From the NCBI GenBank assembly GCA_913050305.1, contig CAJXAS010000026.1, positions 1-13,089 of the forward strand: a stretch of 13,089 nucleotides of DNA. The letters are read 5' to 3'. Of this stretch, positions 1-7,724 are shown one piece after another (position 1 is the first letter of the stretch; each line of letters begins with the position of its first letter). The stretch comes from an uncultured Polaribacter sp. GTDB taxonomy: Bacteria > Bacteroidota > Bacteroidia > Flavobacteriales > Flavobacteriaceae. Below the pieces are notes generated by a model that saw only the letters and a list, made by a program, of their open reading frames with translations, was not told the DNA's origin and searched no databases. Position numbers and translations under genes: made by a program.

Positions 1-570
1 GAAAATATTGGTTTAGAAGATGTTGGAATTATTGTTGACAGAGATAAAATTTTAGTGAATGATTTTTACCAAACAAACATCCCTGGATATTATGCCATTG
101 GAGACATTGTTCCTGGACAAGCTTTGGCACACGTTGCTTCTGCAGAGGGAATTACATGTGTAGAAAAATTAGCTGGTTTGCATACAGAACCAATTGATTA
201 TGGAAACGTTCCTGGTTGTACATATGCAACTCCAGAAATTGCATCTGTTGGAATGACAGAAGCAAAAGCTAGAGAAGCTGGTTACGAATTAAAGGTTGGT
301 AAATTTCCTTTTTCTGCTTCTGGTAAAGCTACTGCAGCCGGCACAAAAGACGGTTTTGTTAAAGTAATTTTTGATGCGAAATATGGTGAATGGTTAGGTT
401 GCCATATGATTGGTGCCGGAGTTACAGACATGATTGCAGAAGCAGTTTTAGGACGTAAATTAGAAACAACTGGTCATGAAGTTTTAAAGACAATTCATCC
501 ACACCCAACAATGAGTGAGGCGGTTATGGAAGCAGTTGCAGATGCTTATGACGAAGTTATTCATTTATAA
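1..570 (+). CDS. lpdA: Dihydrolipoyl dehydrogenase (E3), C-terminal part, 5' end outside window
   Basis: This is the last 189 residues of an FAD-dependent dihydrolipoyl dehydrogenase, the E3 subunit that reoxidises lipoamide in the pyruvate, 2-oxoglutarate or branched-chain dehydrogenase complexes and passes electrons to NAD+ in the cytoplasm. The frame is open from base 1 (it begins ENIGLEDVGI), so the GTG at 55 is an internal codon and not the start. Visible landmarks are the end of the NAD domain, the FAD-contacting segment YAIGDIVPGQALAHVASAEG, and the dimerisation domain ending in the active-site signature IHPHPTMSEAVMEA, whose His-Pro and following Glu form the proton relay completing the partner monomer's site. 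The redox-active CxxxxC lies upstream of the window. Family length is about 460-470, so about 60% is missing. The stop is TAA at 568-570, followed by a strong terminator. Which 2-oxoacid complex it serves cannot be told from here. Confidence 0.95.
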   Translation, partial: ENIGLEDVGIIVDRDKILVNDFYQTNIPGYYAIGDIVPGQALAHVASAEGITCVEKLAGLHTEPIDYGNVPGCTYATPEIASVGMTEAKAREAGYELKVGKFPFSASGKATAAGTKDGFVKVIFDAKYGEWLGCHMIGAGVTDMIAEAVLGRKLETTGHEVLKTIHPHPTMSEAVMEAVADAYDEVIHL

Positions 571-614
571 AATTTTATCCTTAGAAAAGCTCGTTATGGT
601 TTCTCTATAATTTA

Positions 615-667
615 ATAAATTCAAAAAAAAACCGAAGCACATTGCTTCGGTTTTTTTTTGAATTTAT
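615..667. terminator. Perfect 25-bp inverted repeat, bidirectional intrinsic terminator
   Basis: Arms 615-639 and 643-667 pair perfectly around the 3-base loop CAT. The core is the GC-containing stem CCGAAGCA/TGCTTCGG (632-639 and 643-650), flanked by nine A (623-631) and nine T (651-659), so a U-tract follows the stem whichever strand is transcribed. It lies in the 152-base gap between convergent lpdA and rlmF and should terminate both. The complementarity runs well beyond the U-tracts into TTCA/TGAA sequence. Confidence 0.93.
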
Positions 668-722
668 ATAAAGAGGCAGTTAAAAAATTATTCAGAAATG
701 CTTCCTTGTAATGAAAATAATA

Positions 723-1577
723 CTAAAATCTCCAACAAGCAATTCTAGTTACTTTGTTTCCTTGGCTCATAGGAATTACTTTAAACTCTATGGCACCCAA
801 TTTTTCTGAAGACTTCTGTAAACTTTTTATATTTTCTTTTTTAGAGACTAAACTTGTAAACCAAGTACTCTGTGTTTTAAACAAAGAGCTTTCATATAAA
901 TAATTGTGCAAAAACGCTTTCTCTCCTCCAACGTACCACAATTCATTGTTATTACCAGAAAAATTTCTTACCGTGTTATTTCCTAAGTTTTTGTTTTTAC
1001 GCTTATTTGCTCCCTGTGCCTCTTCTGCCGATTTAAAAAATGGCGGATTACACATTATCGCAGAAAAAGAGTCTCCGTCTTTTAAAATTCCTTTTAAGAT
1101 GTTATTTTCGTCAGATTGTTGACGTAATTCTATTTGATCTCTTAATTTATTATCATCTATAATGTCTTGTGCAGTATCTAAAGATTCAAAATCTATATCT
1201 GAGGCAACAAAATTCCAATTATACTCTGCAACTCCTAATAGCGGATAAATACAGGTTGCTCCTGTTCCAATGTCTAAAACAGTTATTTTTTCTTCAGAAG
1301 AAATTAAATCATTCAAATAATGAATATAATCTAACCTACCAGGAATTGGCGGACATAAATTTTGTTTAGGAAAATCCCAAATCGCAATTTTATCATAAGA
1401 AAATAACAAAGCCTTATTCAATTCTTTTACTGCCTCCGGATTTGAAAAATCGATGGTAATTACATCAAACTGACTCTTAGCAACAAAGGGTTTTAATTTT
1501 GGATTTATCTTGATTAAAGCATCAAAATCGTATCCTTTGTTAAATTTATTTTTGGGGTGTAAGTTCTTTTCTTTCAT
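723..1577 (-). CDS. rlmF: 23S rRNA (adenine-N6)-methyltransferase RlmF
   Basis: This 284-residue SAM-dependent methyltransferase matches RlmF (YbiN), which puts an N6-methyl group on one adenine of 23S rRNA (A1618 in E. coli numbering). The N-terminus LHPKNKFNKGYDFDAL is typical of the family. The SAM-binding motif I is LDIGTGA at residues 101-107, an acidic loop ASDID follows at about 125-129, and the catalytic NPPF motif of N6-adenine methyltransferases is at 177-180. The C-terminal WFTSLVSKKENI segment also fits the family. The length is close to that of other RlmF proteins. The ATG at 1577 is followed directly by the conserved N-terminus. It lies downstream of bshC on the same strand with 171 bases between them, so co-transcription is possible but the spacer contains hairpins. 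The stop is TAG. Confidence 0.93.
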   Translation of the reverse strand: MKEKNLHPKNKFNKGYDFDALIKINPKLKPFVAKSQFDVITIDFSNPEAVKELNKALLFSYDKIAIWDFPKQNLCPPIPGRLDYIHYLNDLISSEEKITVLDIGTGATCIYPLLGVAEYNWNFVASDIDFESLDTAQDIIDDNKLRDQIELRQQSDENNILKGILKDGDSFSAIMCNPPFFKSAEEAQGANKRKNKNLGNNTVRNFSGNNNELWYVGGEKAFLHNYLYESSLFKTQSTWFTSLVSKKENIKSLQKSSEKLGAIEFKVIPMSQGNKVTRIACWRF

Positions 1578-1599
1578 GATATAGTGTATCGTTGCAAAA

Positions 1600-1612
1600 C
1601 CTGAAATTCAGG
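1600..1612. repeat. 13-bp palindrome upstream of rlmF
   Basis: CCTGAA-A-TTCAGG is a perfect palindrome with a single-base centre, 23 bases upstream of the rlmF start. It could be a protein-binding half-site pair or a small hairpin in the rlmF leader. No promoter of the TAnnTTTG type could be found beside it. Its function is unknown. Confidence 0.4.
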
Positions 1613-1675
1613 AAGTAATATTCGTTGGTAAAATTACTGTTTATTTTTAGATTGCCACCTTATTCTTGCTCACAA

Positions 1676-1703
1676 TGCTGCATAAAGACAATATTATGCA
1701 GCA
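1676..1703. repeat. Hairpin (10-bp stem, 8-base loop) in the bshC-rlmF spacer
   Basis: TGCTGCATAA (1676-1685) pairs perfectly with TTATGCAGCA (1694-1703) around an 8-base loop. One mismatch outward, two more pairs form (1673-1674 with 1705-1706). On the minus strand, the sense strand for bshC and rlmF, no run of T follows, so it is not a standard intrinsic terminator. It may stabilise or process the bshC 3' end, or be a small intergenic repeat element. Confidence 0.55.
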
Positions 1704-1748
1704 CTGCTTCCTAATTACAATGAATTTTACCCACTTAAAGAATAAATA

Positions 1749-3344
1749 CTACAATTCTAAAATAGTAAACGCTAAATCTAAAGGTTTTAAAGATTCTTTT
1801 AATGCTTGTATAAAATCATCTCCGAATGCCAAATAGTATTCCGAAAAGTTACGCTGCCTTTCTTCTAGGCTCTGGTTTGGTAAGAGTTCATTTTGAAGTT
1901 CCGTAATTCTTTCAACCAAATCTTTTTGTCTCCTTTTTTCTGCAATGATTAATCTCTTTTGAAGACTTTCTAATCCCTTTACTTGTTTTCTTTCTTGCGC
2001 ATTTACAGCATTCACAAAAGAAATATCTGTCTTTTTAGCTACCTCTTTTAATTCAGAAAATTGACTTTCTAAAAATTTAATTTTTTCTTTAAAATTGATT
2101 TTTATCGCTGTATTTTCAAGCACCTTTTTAGACAGTAATTTGTGCTGTTTTAAAAAGAGTTCTTCGTGAGAAATACCTAAATTACGTAACTTTTTTTGCT
2201 GTTTTTGTGAAACTACTTGTATAGAATTCCGCAACAATAAAATAGGAAAAGGAATCTTTACTTTCTCGAAATAAGCCTTCAACTCAAACCAATATGCGAT
2301 TTCTCCACCACCACCTAAATAGCAAATATTTGGTAAAACAACTTCTTGGTATAAAGGCCTCATAATTACATTCGGAGAAAAATCTAACGAATTCTCTTCC
2401 ACCGCTTTTAAAATCTCACTTTTAGAAAATGTAATTGATGTATTGTTTACTTTATAAATTCCATTTTCAAAAACAATGCGTTCCCTTGAGTTTTTACTCA
2501 AATAAAACAAATTAATCTCTCTTGGATTTACCTGAATCTTATAATTTTCTTTAAGACTATTTATGGTTTTTGATACTTGTTTGTATGAAGTTTGATTTTC
2601 TAATTCGTCCTTTATAAACGGAATAAAAAGTTGTTTTAGCGCCGCATCATCTCCGTCTATAATTAGTAGACCATATTCCTTAAATAGCTCATTTGCTATA
2701 TAACGGGTTGCATCTGCTAGATTATTGTGCTCTAAGTATCCTTTAGAAAATAATTCTTTTAAATATGTAGCATTTTTAGAACTCCCTAATTGTGTAGCAA
2801 AAACGTCTAAAACTGCATCTAGACCTTCTGTAGAAAATCGCCCTACAGCTCCGCCATCAGTTCTATTCCATTGTACTTTTTTTCCTTCAAAATTAAAATA
2901 ATTAATTTCATCAAAATCATGATCTTCTGTTGCCATCCAATACACTGGCACAAAGTTTTTATCAGTATACTTTTGAGAGAGTTCCTCTGCTAAATTGATA
3001 GCACAAATAATTTTATATAGAAAATACAAAGGACCTGTAAACAAGTTTAATTGGTGCCCTGTTGTTATTGTAAACGTATTTTTTAATTTTAATAATTCAA
3101 TGTTTTCTTGCGTTTTGTCAGAGACCTCAACATTTGCATACTGCTTTTTTAAAGCTCCCACTAAAACCAATCTCGACTGCAAACTGTGGGCATTTTCTTT
3201 CTCTTCAATTTGATTGTGAAAACCAAGATTGTTTGGAAAATTGTTGTAAAACGATTGTATTGTCTCTTTTTGCTCCAAATAATCAAGCATTGTTGTAGAG
3301 AAAAAACCAGTATCTTTAAATGGAATCTGTGTTACTTTCATCAT
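1749..3344 (-). CDS. bshC: Bacillithiol biosynthesis cysteine-adding enzyme BshC
   Basis: BshC is the putative cysteine ligase for the last step of bacillithiol synthesis, joining cysteine to glucosaminyl-malate in the cytoplasm. Bacillithiol is the low-molecular-weight thiol that replaces glutathione in Firmicutes and many Bacteroidota. The protein has 531 residues, the usual length. Visible family hallmarks are the nucleotide-binding-like motif TTGHQLNLFTGPLYFLYK at about 94-111 (GHQ at 96-98) and YWMATEDHDFDEI at about 135-147. A long charged C-terminal stretch from about 400 to 500, rich in K, E, Q and L, fits the family's coiled coil. The final FGDDFIQALKESL region is also typical. The protein begins with two consecutive Met codons (3342-3344 and 3339-3341) and either could be the start. 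There is no clear Shine-Dalgarno, which is common in Bacteroidota. bshA and bshB are not in this window. It is divergent from the M14 peptidase gene. Confidence 0.93.
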   Translation of the reverse strand: MMKVTQIPFKDTGFFSTTMLDYLEQKETIQSFYNNFPNNLGFHNQIEEKENAHSLQSRLVLVGALKKQYANVEVSDKTQENIELLKLKNTFTITTGHQLNLFTGPLYFLYKIICAINLAEELSQKYTDKNFVPVYWMATEDHDFDEINYFNFEGKKVQWNRTDGGAVGRFSTEGLDAVLDVFATQLGSSKNATYLKELFSKGYLEHNNLADATRYIANELFKEYGLLIIDGDDAALKQLFIPFIKDELENQTSYKQVSKTINSLKENYKIQVNPREINLFYLSKNSRERIVFENGIYKVNNTSITFSKSEILKAVEENSLDFSPNVIMRPLYQEVVLPNICYLGGGGEIAYWFELKAYFEKVKIPFPILLLRNSIQVVSQKQQKKLRNLGISHEELFLKQHKLLSKKVLENTAIKINFKEKIKFLESQFSELKEVAKKTDISFVNAVNAQERKQVKGLESLQKRLIIAEKRRQKDLVERITELQNELLPNQSLEERQRNFSEYYLAFGDDFIQALKESLKPLDLAFTILEL

Positions 3345-3427
3345 TAAATAAAACTTTTTTTACAACAAGCTGTTTTTGACATATCGTTTATTGAGTGCTT
3401 AAATTTTTTATAAAAATACAAATATTT

Positions 3428-3435
3428 TATCTTTG
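3428..3435 (+). promoter_or_regulatory. Candidate -7 element for the M14 peptidase gene
   Basis: TATCTTTG fits the Bacteroidota -7 consensus TAnnTTTG exactly. It lies 106 bases before the ATG at 3542, in the 197-base divergent gap between bshC and the peptidase gene. The expected -33 position is only a T-rich run without TTG, so the match is partial. No equivalent element facing bshC was found. Confidence 0.4.
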
Positions 3436-3541
3436 TCGTTCACTTCATTTTAATCTAACAAACTTTTAACAGGTTCTATAATTAAGAGCCTAAAAAAGTA
3501 AAAATATATTCTTACTTTTACTTTTCTAATTAAATATTTAT

Positions 3542-6025
3542 ATGAAAATTAAAGCAACTCTACTTGTTCTTGTTTTATTTGCAGGAACTCTATATTCTCA
3601 ATCAATTCAGTCTCCATCAGAATTTTTAGGGTATGAGATTGGCACTCGCTATACAAAACACCATAAAGTAGTAGACTATTTTAAATATGTAAGCACTGCT
3701 TTAGGAAATGTAAAGTTAGAAAAATATGGTGAAACAAATGAACATAGACCTTTGTATGTGACTTATATTTCATCTCAAAAAAATATTACAAACTTAGAAA
3801 GTATTAGAAAAGAGAATCTTTCACAAACAGGTATTATTGCGGGAAACGCATCGAATAAGAAAGCTATTGTTTGGTTAAGTTATAATGTACATGGAAATGA
3901 AGCTTCTAGCACAGAGGCAGCAATGTTAACTTTATATGAGTTATTAACCAACAAAGAAGTTTGGTTAGAAAATACAGTAGTTATTCTAGACCCGTGTATC
4001 AATCCTGATGGTAGGGACCGTTATGTAAACTGGTTCAATCAAGTCAAAAGTACGCCGTATAATGTAGATCAGAACGCTAAAGAACACTCAGAGCCTTGGC
4101 CTGGTGGAAGACCAAATCATTATTTATTTGATTTAAATAGAGATTGGGCTTGGGTTACACAAGTAGAATCTCAACAAAGAATTGCTATTTACAATAAATG
4201 GATGCCACATATTCATGTAGATTTTCACGAACAAGGCATTAATAACCCATACTACTTTGCACCAGCTGCAGAACCTTTTCATGAAATTATTACAGATTGG
4301 CAACGAAATTTTCAAACACAAATAGGAAAAAACCATGCGCGTTATTTTGACAAAGAAGGTTGGCTGTATTTTACAAAAGAAAGTTTTGATTTGTTATATC
4401 CTAGTTATGGTGATACCTACCCAACATATATGGGCGCTATTGGTATGACTTATGAGCAAGCTGGACATGGACGTGCAGGCTTAGGAATACAAACAGATGA
4501 AGGTGAAATTTTAACTTTAAAAGATAGAGCAATTCATCACATGACAACAGGTTTGTCTACCGTAGAAATTGCTTCTCAGAATGCTGAAAAATTAAATATT
4601 GAGTTCAAGAAATTCTTTGATAATTCTAATTTAAATTACAAAAGTTATGTTTTAAAGAATGAGAATGAGGATAAAATGAACCGTCTTAAAAAATTATTAG
4701 ACACCCATGAAATTAGGTATGAAAATGCAAAAAAAGGAACGGTAAAAGGATATAATTACAGCAATCAATTAACTAATAAGTTTGCTGTTAATAATACCGA
4801 TTTAGTAGTGCATACCAATCAGCCAAAAGGTAAAATGGTAAAGGTTTTATTTGAACCAAATGCAAAATTAGCCGATTCTTTAACCTATGATATTACTGCT
4901 TGGTCTTTGCCATATGCTCATGGTTTAAATGCTATTGCATCTAAAAATAGTGTGAATTCTAATGAAGGTAAACCAAAAAAAACAATTACAAATACCATTG
5001 ATACAAAAGCATATGCATACCTTTCTAAATGGAATAGCATAGATGATGCTACTTTTTTAGGGGCTTTACTGCAACACAACATCATACCTCGATTTACTGA
5101 AAAAGTATTTTCTACAAAGGGTACTTCTTTTAATGAAGGAACTTTAATCATTTTAAGGAATGATAATAAAAGTAAAGGTTTCGATAAAAAATTAATTAGC
5201 ATTGCAAATGAACACCAACGAGTTTTAACAGCTGTTTCAACAGGATTTTCTGAAACGGGTGTAGATTTTGGCTCGTATTCTGTAAAACCAATTAACAAAC
5301 AAAAAATTGCCGTAGTTTCTGGTAAGGCAACCTCTTCTTTAAGTTTTGGTGAAGTTTGGCATTTCTTTGAAACACAATTACAATATCCAATTACTAATAT
5401 AAATTCTGGTGATTTTAGACGTACAAATTTAAGTACATATGACGTACTTATTTTGCCGAGTGGAGATTATAGTGATATGCTAAACAAAATAAACTTAACG
5501 AAAGTAAAAAAATGGACCCGCGCAGGTGGAACTTTAATTGCCATTGGAAACGCTTTACAAAGTTTTGCAGATACAGATGATTTCGCTTTAAAAACAAAAA
5601 AACCTGAAGAAAATAAAGACAGTATTTCAGATAATTTAACGCTATTTTCAGATAGAGAACGCGAAAGTGTTGCAGATTTAATTACAGGAAGTATATTTAA
5701 AGGAACTTTAGATAATTCCCATCCATTGGCTTTTGGTTATGGCAAAAATTATTTTTCGTTAAAACTAAGCGGAACTTCTTACAATTACTTAAAAGAAGGA
5801 TATAATGTTGGATACTTTAATGAAGATACTAAAAACGTATCTGGTTATGCAGGCAGTAAAGCTAGAAAAGAAGTGCCAACATCTTTACTATTTGGTGAAG
5901 AACCAATGGGACGTGGAAGTATAATTTATATGGTAGACAATCCGTTATTTAGATCTTTTTGGGAAAACGGAAAACTATTTGTTGCCAATGCTGTTTTCTT
6001 ATTGAATTCTGATATACTGAAATAA
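3542..6025 (+). CDS. Secreted M14-family zinc carboxypeptidase with C-terminal GATase-like domain
   Basis: This 827-residue exported metallopeptidase would cleave residues from peptide or peptidoglycan-like substrates outside the cytoplasm. Residues 1-20 form a signal peptide (lysines, hydrophobic core, then AGTLYSQ). The M14 carboxypeptidase domain covers about 30-350. Zinc ligands are H117 and E120 in HGNEASS, and H229 in DFHEQG. Substrate-binding signatures are NPDGR at 154-158 and LNRDW at 198-202, and the general-base glutamate is E305 in MTYEQAG. The active site therefore looks intact. From about 586, KIAVVSGK and DVLILPSGDY followed by KKWTRAGGTLIAIG resemble a class I glutamine-amidotransferase/DJ-1-like fold, an arrangement known in large Bacteroidota M14 proteins. 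No T9SS sorting domain is present, so the protein is probably periplasmic. The exact substrate is unknown. It converges on rimO through a shared terminator. Confidence 0.9.
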   Translation: MKIKATLLVLVLFAGTLYSQSIQSPSEFLGYEIGTRYTKHHKVVDYFKYVSTALGNVKLEKYGETNEHRPLYVTYISSQKNITNLESIRKENLSQTGIIAGNASNKKAIVWLSYNVHGNEASSTEAAMLTLYELLTNKEVWLENTVVILDPCINPDGRDRYVNWFNQVKSTPYNVDQNAKEHSEPWPGGRPNHYLFDLNRDWAWVTQVESQQRIAIYNKWMPHIHVDFHEQGINNPYYFAPAAEPFHEIITDWQRNFQTQIGKNHARYFDKEGWLYFTKESFDLLYPSYGDTYPTYMGAIGMTYEQAGHGRAGLGIQTDEGEILTLKDRAIHHMTTGLSTVEIASQNAEKLNIEFKKFFDNSNLNYKSYVLKNENEDKMNRLKKLLDTHEIRYENAKKGTVKGYNYSNQLTNKFAVNNTDLVVHTNQPKGKMVKVLFEPNAKLADSLTYDITAWSLPYAHGLNAIASKNSVNSNEGKPKKTITNTIDTKAYAYLSKWNSIDDATFLGALLQHNIIPRFTEKVFSTKGTSFNEGTLIILRNDNKSKGFDKKLISIANEHQRVLTAVSTGFSETGVDFGSYSVKPINKQKIAVVSGKATSSLSFGEVWHFFETQLQYPITNINSGDFRRTNLSTYDVLILPSGDYSDMLNKINLTKVKKWTRAGGTLIAIGNALQSFADTDDFALKTKKPEENKDSISDNLTLFSDRERESVADLITGSIFKGTLDNSHPLAFGYGKNYFSLKLSGTSYNYLKEGYNVGYFNEDTKNVSGYAGSKARKEVPTSLLFGEEPMGRGSIIYMVDNPLFRSFWENGKLFVANAVFLLNSDILK

Positions 6026-6040
6026 GAAATTATTTAATAC

Positions 6041-6088
6041 AATACCTATAAAAAAACCACTCAGAAGAGTGGTTTTTTTATAGGTATT
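6041..6088. terminator. Perfect 22-bp inverted repeat, bidirectional intrinsic terminator
   Basis: Arms 6041-6062 and 6067-6088 are perfectly complementary around the loop AGAA. The GC-richer top is CCACTC/GAGTGG, followed by seven A/T pairs and then ATAGGTATT. It occupies most of the 66-base gap between the convergent peptidase gene (stop at 6025) and rimO (stop at 6092). It provides a U-tract in both directions. Confidence 0.92.
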
Positions 6089-6091
6089 TAG

Positions 6092-7444
6092 CTAATTTTT
6101 CTTTTGATTTAAAGAAGTAGGTCTCTCTTGTTTTTTAACAGGTGTTCCATACAAATCGTAATCTCCAGCTTCATGAATTTCAATATCAATAAACTCACCA
6201 ATTTTCACATAATGTTCTCTAGCATCTACTAAAACGTCATTATCTACATCTGGCGAATCAGATTCTGTTCTTCCGTAGAAATATTCTCCGTCTTTTCTAT
6301 CAAATAAGCATCTAAAGGTTTTCCCTATTTTGGCCTGATTCAGTTCCCAAGAAATTTGAGACTGTACTTCCATAATTTCATTGACTCTTTTAAACTTTAC
6401 TTCTGCAGGCACATCATCTTCTAAAACATACGCACCTGTATTTTCTTCGTGAGAATACTCAAAAGCACCCAAACGCTCAAAACGCATTTCTTCTACCCAA
6501 TCTTTTAATTCTTGAAACATTGCTTCCGTTTCACCGGGATATCCAACAATTAAAGTAGTTCTTATAGCCATTTTAGGCACAGCTTCTCTAAACTTATAAA
6601 TTAAAGCTGTTGTCTTCTCGTGCGTTGTCCCGCGCTTCATAGACTTTAACAACTCTGTATTAATATGTTGTAACGGAATATCTAAGTAATTACATACTTT
6701 AGGTTCACGTTTCATAACATCTAAAACATCCATAGGAAAACCAGTAGGAAATGCATAATGCATTCGAATCCATTCAATACCCTCTACTTTAGCCAAGGCT
6801 TCTAATAATTGAGCCAGCGCCCTTTTCTTATAAATATCTAAACCGTAATAAGTTAAATCTTGTGCAATTAACATTACTTCTTTAATCCCTTTTTCAGCTA
6901 ATTTTGTAGCTTCAGTAACAATATCTTCTATCGGAGTAGAAACGTGTTTTCCTCTCATTAAAGGAATTGCACAAAACGAACAAGGTCTATCACAACCTTC
7001 TGCAATTTTTAAATATGCATAATGTTTTGGTGTTGTGGTTAGGCGCTCCCCAATTAACTCATGTTTGTAATCTGCTTCTAAAACCTTCAATAAATTAGGC
7101 AAATCATGTGTTCCAAAATACTGATCTACATTCGGAATTTCTTTTTCTAAGTCTGGCTTGTAACGTTCACTTAAACACCCCGAAACAAATACTTTATCAA
7201 TTTCACCCGCTTCTTTTCTTTTAGCATAGTGTAAGATAGTATCAATACTTTCTTCTTTGGCTTTTCCTATAAATCCGCAGGTATTAATTACTACAATATT
7301 TCCGTCATCTTCTGGATCTTCATGCACTACGTTTTTACCATTTGCTTTTAACTGTCCCATTAACACTTCACTATCGTAAATGTTCTTAGAGCATCCTAAA
7401 GTAACAACGTTAATCTTATTTTGTTTAATGGTTTTTGTACGCAT
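6092..7444 (-). CDS. rimO: Ribosomal protein S12 methylthiotransferase RimO
   Basis: RimO is a radical-SAM enzyme that adds a methylthio group to a conserved aspartate of ribosomal protein S12 (Asp89 in E. coli). Its 450 residues show all three expected domains. The N-terminal methylthiotransferase domain carries the auxiliary [4Fe-4S] cysteines C18 (LGCSKN), C56 (NTCGFI) and C90 (SGCLSE). The radical-SAM core has CxxxCxxC at C151, C155 and C158 (EGCDRPCSFCAIP). A C-terminal TRAM domain lies at about 369-436. The motif MRGKHVSTPIEDI and the short spacing favour RimO over the tRNA enzyme MiaB. The start at 7444 leaves about 10 basic residues before the conserved INVVTLGCSKN, and no better Met is available. 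The stop is TAG. In many Bacteroidota rimO directly follows ftsY, but here an unrelated reversed gene lies between them. Confidence 0.96.
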   Translation of the reverse strand: MRTKTIKQNKINVVTLGCSKNIYDSEVLMGQLKANGKNVVHEDPEDDGNIVVINTCGFIGKAKEESIDTILHYAKRKEAGEIDKVFVSGCLSERYKPDLEKEIPNVDQYFGTHDLPNLLKVLEADYKHELIGERLTTTPKHYAYLKIAEGCDRPCSFCAIPLMRGKHVSTPIEDIVTEATKLAEKGIKEVMLIAQDLTYYGLDIYKKRALAQLLEALAKVEGIEWIRMHYAFPTGFPMDVLDVMKREPKVCNYLDIPLQHINTELLKSMKRGTTHEKTTALIYKFREAVPKMAIRTTLIVGYPGETEAMFQELKDWVEEMRFERLGAFEYSHEENTGAYVLEDDVPAEVKFKRVNEIMEVQSQISWELNQAKIGKTFRCLFDRKDGEYFYGRTESDSPDVDNDVLVDAREHYVKIGEFIDIEIHEAGDYDLYGTPVKKQERPTSLNQKKN

Positions 7445-7510
7445 ATTTATGTTTTTAGCCTAATGCTCAGAGCTTTGGACCGTCTGTTCTGTATTCTTGT
7501 TTAAAGATTG

Positions 7511-7518
7511 CAAAAATA
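7511..7518 (-). promoter_or_regulatory. Candidate -7 element for rimO
   Basis: On the minus strand this reads TATTTTTG, an exact TAnnTTTG match. It would give a leader of about 60 bases before the rimO ATG at 7444. No TTG is seen at the expected -33 distance, so support is partial. It would make rimO independently transcribed, as expected given that it is separated from ftsY. Confidence 0.4.
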
Positions 7519-7634
7519 GTGCTTTTTAAACGATTGGTATTCTTTCTATTGATAGTTTTTAGGCAATTTTATAAATATTAAAAATAAGTAAATGATATAC
7601 AACCTAAAATAGAATTTATTTGAGTGAAGCCTTT

Positions 7635-7694
7635 CTGCCCAAAAAAATATAACTTCGCTGAATATAAACCCAAATTGTTAAAACCAAAGGGCAG
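7635..7694. repeat. Spaced inverted repeat CTGCCC...GGGCAG upstream of the T9SS gene
   Basis: CTGCCC (7635-7640) and GGGCAG (7689-7694) are exact inverted copies, 48 bases apart, in otherwise very AT-rich DNA. They lie 31-90 bases before the ATG at 7725. They could bind a regulator looping the promoter, or form the base of a leader hairpin if transcription starts upstream. This interpretation is inference. Confidence 0.35.
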
Positions 7695-7702
7695 TAATTT
7701 TT
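7675..7702 (+). promoter_or_regulatory. Weak candidate promoter for the T9SS gene
   Basis: TTG at 7675-7677 is followed after 17 bases by TAATTTTT (7695-7702), which matches TAnnTTTG at seven of eight positions. The transcript would start near 7709, about 15 bases before the ATG. The palindrome at 7705-7715 would then cover the start site. This is the best-placed candidate but below consensus. Confidence 0.25.
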
Positions 7703-7704
7703 AA

Positions 7705-7715
7705 GTTCACTGAAC
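7705..7715. promoter_or_regulatory. Possible operator palindrome GTTCACTGAAC
   Basis: GTTCA-C-TGAAC is a perfect 11-bp palindrome ending 9 bases before the ATG at 7725. A near-identical core TTCGCTGAA lies at 7653-7661, and a partial reversed copy, TTCACTCA on the minus strand, lies at 7621-7628. Three related sites within 95 bases upstream of a single gene suggest a regulator-binding cluster. No regulator gene is nearby. Confidence 0.35.
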
Positions 7716-7724
7716 GTTTATTTT

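Noticed and set aside
55..57. GTG as the start of a short dihydrolipoyl dehydrogenase
   Set aside because: The frame and the family similarity continue unbroken to base 1, so this is an internal codon.
904..1369. Plus-strand open frames opposite rlmF
   Set aside because: They lie fully within rlmF on the other strand, show no recognisable domains and have implausible compositions. They are shadow frames.
3494..3525. AAAAGTAAAA/TTTTACTTTT inverted repeat upstream of the M14 gene
   Set aside because: It is a 10-bp, almost pure A/T match with a 12-base loop, easily explained by base composition in this spacer.
4133..5298. Minus-strand open frames opposite the M14 peptidase
   Set aside because: They are antisense to a well-supported gene and have no family resemblance.
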